NCBI GenBank assembly: GCA_045636165.1
Contig: JAZTWZ010000138.1
Span: forward strand, 1-11,514
Length of the DNA stretch: 11,514 nt
Reading direction: 5' to 3'
DNA from: SIG480 sp045636165
GTDB lineage: Bacteria > Bacillota > Clostridia > Oscillospirales > JAAYXM01
A model generated the notes under the pieces. The model had not been told where the DNA came from and ran no database searches. It saw nothing but the letters and a program-made list of their open reading frames with translations. This document shows positions 7,432 through 11,514 of this stretch, piece after piece. The position numbers and the translations under genes were made by a program. The stretch's first letter is position 1; every line of letters begins with the position of its first letter.

Positions 7432-8007
7432 TTATACATTGCTTTCTGATGTAGTCTTCTCGCCCTTTTTGAGAAGGTCATATCTGATAATGCCGGCAAC
7501 GAGCGAGGCAAAGGTGAGAAGGTGTGTGCAAAGATTTGCAAGAGCAATCGGGGATGCGAGAAGGTCATAAGCAATCCAGAAAAGGATGTTTACGAAGAAA
7601 AGAGTTCTCGTTGTCTTCGGGTTCTTCGTGCTGACTCCGAGGAGGAAGAAGATTGAAGCAACGGGAGGGATGAAGTCATACGGGAAGTTGACTGCGCCTG
7701 CGAGGTAGATCGTGAATGCCGAAGATGAAAGATAAAGCATGAGGAATATGTACTTTATAACCTTAGGGGGCATCTGGTCGCGCCTGAAGAACAGAAAGTT
7801 TATGAATGTGTGCAGCGCGCCAACCATACATACTATACCGCCTGCCATATTTGAAATGTCAAGGACGATGTAGCTGAGCGCAACCATAAGGTTTGAGATT
7901 GACTGCGAAAGTATTATCTGCCATTGCTTCTTTAACTGAAAGCCGACAATCGAGAGTGCGGTTGCTGTATATCCGAATATAAGTGAAAGTGTAGCTGTTG
8001 AAATCAT
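7432..8007 (-). CDS. YgjV-family inner membrane protein
   Basis: This 191-residue protein is mostly hydrophobic, with about six to seven membrane segments (roughly 5-22, 30-50, 54-73, 84-105, 112-125, 135-150 and 155-174) and a short charged C-terminus (KKGEKTTSESN). The start (GYTATALSIVGFQLKKQW), then QIILSQSISNLMVALSY, resembles the Imp-YgjV family, in which a conserved glutamine-rich second helix follows a basic loop. No transport or enzymatic function is established for that family, so I assign none. The ATG at 8007 has a good ribosome binding site (AAAGGAGAA, 8020-8012). It is the first gene of the - strand operon. A broader multi-pass family with weak similarity cannot be excluded. Confidence 0.72.
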   Translation of the reverse strand: MISTATLSLIFGYTATALSIVGFQLKKQWQIILSQSISNLMVALSYIVLDISNMAGGIVCMVGALHTFINFLFFRRDQMPPKVIKYIFLMLYLSSSAFTIYLAGAVNFPYDFIPPVASIFFLLGVSTKNPKTTRTLFFVNILFWIAYDLLASPIALANLCTHLLTFASLVAGIIRYDLLKKGEKTTSESNV

Positions 8008-8081
8008 ATAATTCTCCTTTTATCTGTTAGATTCGAGGGAGGTAGGTCTCCTCAAACCTTCCTTATATAATATCTTCACAT

Positions 8082-8110
8082 ATTATATCACTCACAAGGT
8101 CTTTTTGCAA
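8082..8110 (-). promoter_or_regulatory. Promoter of the ygjV-like / DUF4432 / dus operon
   Basis: Reading the - strand, TTGCAA (8110-8105) and TATAAT (8087-8082) are exactly 17 bases apart, with TG at 8090-8089 giving an extended -10 (TGATATAAT). Transcription would start near 8075, leaving a leader of about 68 bases. The A/T tracts just upstream (8111-8175) could act as an UP element. Both hexamers, the spacing and the extended -10 are identical to those of the murA promoter at 937-965. Confidence 0.78.
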
Positions 8111-8249
8111 TTGCTATTTCAAAACTGCGAAATCTATGTAAAAAAATTACAAAAATGGATAATTTTTACAATTTTTGTCTCTTTTTTACCACAATAAGGA
8201 CGAAATATAACGAGAAGTTTGCGTCAAATTTACAGGATGTCGAAAACCG

Positions 8250-8278
8250 TTGACTGTCGTCGCAGGATACTGTATCAT
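8250..8278 (+). promoter_or_regulatory. Promoter of the SLH-domain surface protein gene
   Basis: TTGACT (8250-8255) and TATCAT (8273-8278) are separated by 17 bases, one mismatch per hexamer from the sigma-A consensus. The predicted transcription start is near 8285, leaving a 46-base leader. No better promoter is visible in the gap on this strand. Confidence 0.7.
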
Positions 8279-8289
8279 AGCACTCGTGA

Positions 8290-8305
8290 CAGGCGACAAG
8301 GCCTG
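8290..8305 (+). promoter_or_regulatory. Hairpin at the 5' end of the SLH mRNA leader
   Basis: CAGGC (8290-8294) pairs with GCCTG (8301-8305) around a GACAAG loop, giving a GC-rich 5-bp stem. It would begin about five bases from the predicted transcript start and leave the ribosome binding site (8314-8321) free. Such 5'-terminal stems are known to protect long-lived bacterial mRNAs. The role here is inferred from position only. Confidence 0.4.
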
Positions 8306-8330
8306 CAAAAAACAAAGGAGGAATTCTAAC

Positions 8331-11327
8331 ATGAAGAACTTTAAGAAGGTTCTTGCACTTGCACTTGTGTTTATGCTTTCATTCTCACTTTTCGCAGGTG
8401 CGGTAGAGTTCACCGATGCAGCAGACATTCAGGAGAATTATCAGGACGATGTAAATATGCTCGTTGAACTCGGCGTTCTCGGCGGATACCCCGACGGTAG
8501 CTTCCGCCCCGAGGACAAGATAACAAGAGCAGAATTTGCCAAGATGGCTTATGTGCTCAAGTACGGCTCTGACGACAGTGGCTCCCTCTTCGCAGGGCAG
8601 GCAAGCGCATTCACAGATGTTGAAAATGATGCAAATGTGAAATGGGCTAAGGGTTATATCAACTACTGCCACAACCAGGGAATCGTTTCAGGTGTCGGAA
8701 ACAACAAGTTCAACCCCAACGGCAATGTAACGGTAGCAGAAGCAAGTAAGATGCTTCTCGTAATCCTTGGCTGCAATGCAGAAAAGGAAGGTTTTGTAGG
8801 CAAGAACTGGTCTGCAAACACCGTTGCAAGAGCAATGGAGCTCGGTCTCTTTGACGGTTGGAACGGTGACCCCACGGCTCCGGCTTCCCGTCAGCTCGTT
8901 GCAAAGCTTATGCGTAATGCAATCTTTGCTCCGATCTTCGTTTACAGCCCGATAACAGGTATCGGCTCGCAGTTCAATGCGCTCACAGGCGAGAAGAACC
9001 AGACTCTTGGCGAGCAGGTAATCGGACTTAAGCATGTAACAGGTATCGTAGTTGCAAACGAAAACTACGCTATCACAAAAGACCCGAGCGGCGAAGAAAT
9101 CAAGGTTGAGAACGGTCCGGCAATCGCTGTTACCGAGAAAGAATCTGAGGAGAGCATAATCTACTATGAAACTCAGAACTCAAACGGAACAACAACCGGT
9201 TCAACAATCAAGATTGACCGCGCGCTTTCTGATGAGCTTCTCGGCGCGAAGGTTGATGTTTACTTCAAGGCAGATAAGACAAGCACAAACCTTGCATACA
9301 ACAATGTAAAGGTTATCGGAAATGTAATCGTAACTGCAGACACAAAAATCTATGAAGTAACTTCAAGCGATATCCAGATGATGCCGAACGGCGAGTCAAA
9401 CAGCTCAGCCCTCATAACACCGTATATCTCCTTCAAGGTAAACGGTACGGAGTATCAGGTAAAGGCTTCGTCTTCTGCAGACAAGATTGCGAAGAATGCA
9501 AACTACAATGAACTCCACAACAAGGCAGAAGCAAACGACTTCACACCGTTTGCGTATGTCTCAAACGCAACACTCCGTGACGGCGGAACACTTTCACACC
9601 CGAACGGCAACGATGCGTTCTTCCAGGATATGGGCAAGGGCGGCGTCGCAACTTACAGATTCGTCTCAGTTGACGGCGGAAAGACCTTCTCATATATGTT
9701 CAGAATGAACAACTCTGCAGAGTCTGTCGCATTCGGACAGGTTTCTTCAATCAGCGAATCAAAGAAGTCAATCACTCTTCCGAAGGTCGGAACTCTTGAT
9801 TTTGAAGATGTCGTAATGAAGGACGAGCTTTCACGCGATGATTATGTAATCTACTACTTCGCAGACGGTAAGCTCAACATCGAAAAGGTTTCTGAAGTCC
9901 GCGGTGCTCTTGAGAGCATAAATGACGACGGCTCCGTAACAATCGGTGGTAAGACTTATTTCGCAGATGAAAACCTCTGCCGCCAGATGAGCGAATACAG
10001 CTCGCTCTCATCCTTCTATACAAACAACAAGAATGCGATGAAGGCAGGAACTATCTACCGCGTTCTCGGAAACACAATTCTCGATATCGAAGTTTCAGAA
10101 GAGGAAACAGTTTCTGAAAACTATGCAGTAATCTTGAATTCAAGCTACGACGAAAAGCTTGATACCGCGTATGTAAAGCTCGGTTTTGCGGATAACACAG
10201 AAGGAACATTTAAGGTTGGAAAGTTCCACACAAGATATCCCGGAACTCCGAATCATAAGGACAACGACCGCGCACAGGATTATGCAAACAATGCACGCTT
10301 TGGCTGGGTTGTCCAGTACTCTATCCGCGAGGACGGAACAGTTGACCTTTCACATCAGGATATAAAGAATCTTGAGAATGAGGGCGGCATCCGCAAGCCG
10401 AATGCAGATAAGGAGTACAAGATTGTCGATAAGTCGATTTCAATCGACGGCAAGCGCTACTACGGCGATGATTCTTCAATCATCTTCGTTCTCTACGGAA
10501 ACCTTGAGGGCGACTATACAGATGAAAACTACAAGCCCGTAAAGGCAAGAGCATACAAGCTCTCAAACCTCGTTGATCTGACTGCAAAGGGCATTGAAGG
10601 TCTTACGATAAGTAACGCCCTGCAGGATAAGGCAATGGGAAGCGCTGTTGTAAGCACAAGCGGCTACTCAAACAGCGTTGTTGCAGCGGCAATCACACAC
10701 GGCGACAACCTTGAAAACATCACCTACAAGAGCTCAGATTCAATCGCGTATGTAGTATCTGCAAAGCAGATGTACAATGTTGCAACAGGCTCTGCGTATG
10801 CAAAGTTCACTCTCATCGGTGAGGACGGTATGTTTGAGGCGGTTTCAATCGACGATGTAACAGACCTCAACAACAACTCAATCTTCTCTGAGAGTGCAGG
10901 CTATGTCGGCAACATCAAGAACTACGAGAGCGGAACAGTTGTTCGCTACGCTCTCTCGGAGGACGGTAAGATTACCGCAATAAGCTCTGCAGGTGGTCTT
11001 GCAAAGGATATGCTTGCAGATCCGCAGGGTAAAGACTCAGGTCTCTACTATGTAAATGCAGCATCTATCGTAAGTGACAGATTCATCTACTACAGCTCAC
11101 TTGAGGCTCATACTCTCGGCTCTGACGGCAGACTCGATGCAGATGAGACAAACTCACTTCTCCTTTCAGAGGAAGGCTATAAGATTATCACAATCAACGA
11201 CGGCGAATATGTCGGTTCACATCTTGTAACTGTTCCGAGAAATCAGGAACTTGCTGAGGGTGCATTCAATGCAATCATTCAGCTTGAGGAAGGCGAGATT
11301 GTAAGAATCTTCTCTTTCGAAAACTAA
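8331..11327 (+). CDS. Secreted SLH-domain protein, probable S-layer or major surface protein
   Basis: This 998-residue protein starts with a clear signal peptide (MKNFKKVLALALVFMLSF, then a likely AGA cleavage site after residue 24). Three SLH units follow at about 25-79, 94-147 and 150-199. SLH domains bind wall-attached, usually pyruvylated, polysaccharide and tether the protein to the cell surface. Only the first unit keeps the ITRAE motif (64-68). The second has VTVAE (133-137) and the third a diverged ASRQL (185-189). Residues 200-998 are beta-strand-rich, rich in Asn, Ser, Thr and Asp, with few cysteines (three seen in the whole protein). They match no domain I can name. The ATG at 8331 is fixed by AAAGGAGG (8314-8321), 9 bases away, and by the signal peptide; the open frame upstream overlaps the promoter. 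The gene is monocistronic, and AAG/AAC-biased codons plus strong signals suggest abundant expression. Confidence 0.92.
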   Translation: MKNFKKVLALALVFMLSFSLFAGAVEFTDAADIQENYQDDVNMLVELGVLGGYPDGSFRPEDKITRAEFAKMAYVLKYGSDDSGSLFAGQASAFTDVENDANVKWAKGYINYCHNQGIVSGVGNNKFNPNGNVTVAEASKMLLVILGCNAEKEGFVGKNWSANTVARAMELGLFDGWNGDPTAPASRQLVAKLMRNAIFAPIFVYSPITGIGSQFNALTGEKNQTLGEQVIGLKHVTGIVVANENYAITKDPSGEEIKVENGPAIAVTEKESEESIIYYETQNSNGTTTGSTIKIDRALSDELLGAKVDVYFKADKTSTNLAYNNVKVIGNVIVTADTKIYEVTSSDIQMMPNGESNSSALITPYISFKVNGTEYQVKASSSADKIAKNANYNELHNKAEANDFTPFAYVSNATLRDGGTLSHPNGNDAFFQDMGKGGVATYRFVSVDGGKTFSYMFRMNNSAESVAFGQVSSISESKKSITLPKVGTLDFEDVVMKDELSRDDYVIYYFADGKLNIEKVSEVRGALESINDDGSVTIGGKTYFADENLCRQMSEYSSLSSFYTNNKNAMKAGTIYRVLGNTILDIEVSEEETVSENYAVILNSSYDEKLDTAYVKLGFADNTEGTFKVGKFHTRYPGTPNHKDNDRAQDYANNARFGWVVQYSIREDGTVDLSHQDIKNLENEGGIRKPNADKEYKIVDKSISIDGKRYYGDDSSIIFVLYGNLEGDYTDENYKPVKARAYKLSNLVDLTAKGIEGLTISNALQDKAMGSAVVSTSGYSNSVVAAAITHGDNLENITYKSSDSIAYVVSAKQMYNVATGSAYAKFTLIGEDGMFEAVSIDDVTDLNNNSIFSESAGYVGNIKNYESGTVVRYALSEDGKITAISSAGGLAKDMLADPQGKDSGLYYVNAASIVSDRFIYYSSLEAHTLGSDGRLDADETNSLLLSEEGYKIITINDGEYVGSHLVTVPRNQELAEGAFNAIIQLEEGEIVRIFSFEN

Positions 11328-11345
11328 GATAGTTTTTAAGCTCAG

Positions 11346-11380
11346 ATGCCGCGGTGCTTTAAAAGCATCGCGGCATTTCT
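11346..11380 (+). terminator. Probable terminator hairpin after the SLH gene
   Basis: ATGCCGCGGTGCTT (11346-11359) pairs with AAGCATCGCGGCAT (11363-11376) through 14 positions with one G-U wobble. It is very GC-rich at the base. The trailing T-run is short and interrupted (TTTCT), so termination may be less efficient than at the other two terminators, or the stem may mainly protect the 3' end of an abundant mRNA. Confidence 0.75.
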
Positions 11381-11478
11381 GAAATCTTCATATATAATAT
11401 ATAAAATAGAACTCTGCACAAATGGCACAAAGAAACGCGGAAAAGAAAGTGGTGCAATTGGCTAATTTGTCGAAACTG

Positions 11479-11514
11479 AAAAAAATTGAAAAAAGTTGAA
11501 AAAAAGTGTTGACA
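11479..11514 (+). promoter_or_regulatory. Phased A-tracts and -35 box of the next gene's promoter (cut by window end)
   Basis: Three A-tracts of 7, 6 and 7 bases begin at 11479, 11489 and 11499, exactly 10 bases apart. Four bases after the last one comes a perfect -35 hexamer TTGACA (11509-11514), which is the end of the window. A-tracts in helical phase bend DNA and can also bind the RNA polymerase alpha subunit as an UP element. The -10 box and the gene lie beyond the window, so the promoter call depends on the hexamer and tract placement. Confidence 0.6.

Larger units (their letters stand above)
8008..8330. other. Divergent intergenic region with two promoters and A/T tracts
   Basis: This 323-base gap separates the - strand operon from the SLH gene. 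It holds the operon promoter (8110-8082), the SLH promoter (8250-8278) and the SLH leader. Between them, at about 8135-8190, are dense A and T tracts with nested inverted repeats: ACAAAAAT (8149-8156) with ATTTTTGT (8171-8178), and GTAAAAA with TTTTTAC (8163-8169). I see no coding potential or RNA gene here. The tracts could be intrinsically curved DNA, UP elements or regulator-binding sites. Confidence 0.6.

Noticed and set aside
8101..8250. A possible small RNA or riboswitch in the divergent gap
   Set aside because: The inverted repeats are almost pure A/T and do not form a stable GC-containing stem or a known riboswitch core.
8250..8330. A possible earlier start of the SLH protein at a TTG
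   Set aside because: The codon lies inside the -35 box, and the extra 27 residues would precede a normal signal peptide. The ATG at 8331 has an ideal ribosome binding site.
11384..11421. A possible promoter near the TATATAATATATAAAA stretch
   Set aside because: The TATAAT at 11393 has no acceptable -35 box 16-18 bases upstream on the + strand, and the - strand alternatives are weak.
1..11514. CRISPR arrays, insertion sequences, phage or toxin-antitoxin genes, tRNA or rRNA genes
   Set aside because: I looked for regular spacer-repeat patterns, transposase or integrase motifs and tRNA-like cloverleaf ends and saw none. The gene content is housekeeping plus one surface protein.

Overview
This window looks like the chromosome of a low-to-moderate GC Gram-positive anaerobe of the class Clostridia, probably an Oscillospiraceae-like gut lineage. 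The evidence is the WalHI-type genes, strong AAGGAGG ribosome binding sites, frequent TTG/GTG starts, and a secreted protein with surface-layer homology (SLH) domains. This assignment is inferred from gene content and style; no rRNA or species-specific marker is present.

Region 1 (1-5431, + strand) is a cell-envelope and housekeeping cluster. The last codons of a probable walH (yycH) run into walI (yycI), encoding a membrane-anchored partner of the WalK sensor kinase. After a 154-base gap with its own promoter comes murA, encoding the first committed enzyme of peptidoglycan synthesis, which ends at a strong intrinsic terminator. Then come walJ (yycJ, MBL-fold nuclease/hydrolase), rlmH (23S rRNA pseudouridine-1915 methyltransferase) and a phosphohexomutase of the PgcA type. 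These three are packed stop-to-start and look translationally coupled. The order walH-walI-walJ-rlmH resembles the Bacillus wal (yyc) operon, but murA sits between walI and walJ, and no htrA lies before rlmH. The phosphohexomutase fits the wall theme because it interconverts sugar phosphates that feed envelope polymers.

Region 2 (8110-5430, - strand) is a convergent three-gene operon. It encodes a YgjV-family membrane protein, a DUF4432 aldose-1-epimerase-like protein and a DusB-type tRNA-dihydrouridine synthase. One promoter at 8110-8082 appears to drive it. It ends at an 18-bp perfect hairpin shared with the phosphohexomutase gene, so both converging transcripts stop there.

Region 3 (8250-11514, + strand) holds a 998-residue secreted SLH protein, likely an S-layer or major surface protein. 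It has a strong promoter, a leader hairpin, a strong ribosome binding site and AAG/AAC-rich codons, all suggesting high expression. Beyond its terminator hairpin the window ends in three A-tracts spaced exactly 10 bases apart, followed by a perfect TTGACA -35 box at the last six bases. This is the front of a probably strong promoter for the next gene.

Overall the window is core-genome-like. I see no mobile element, CRISPR array, RNA gene or defence system. The most interesting points are regulatory: two near-identical promoters on opposite strands, the phased A-tracts, and the uncharacterised 800-residue surface domain of the SLH protein.
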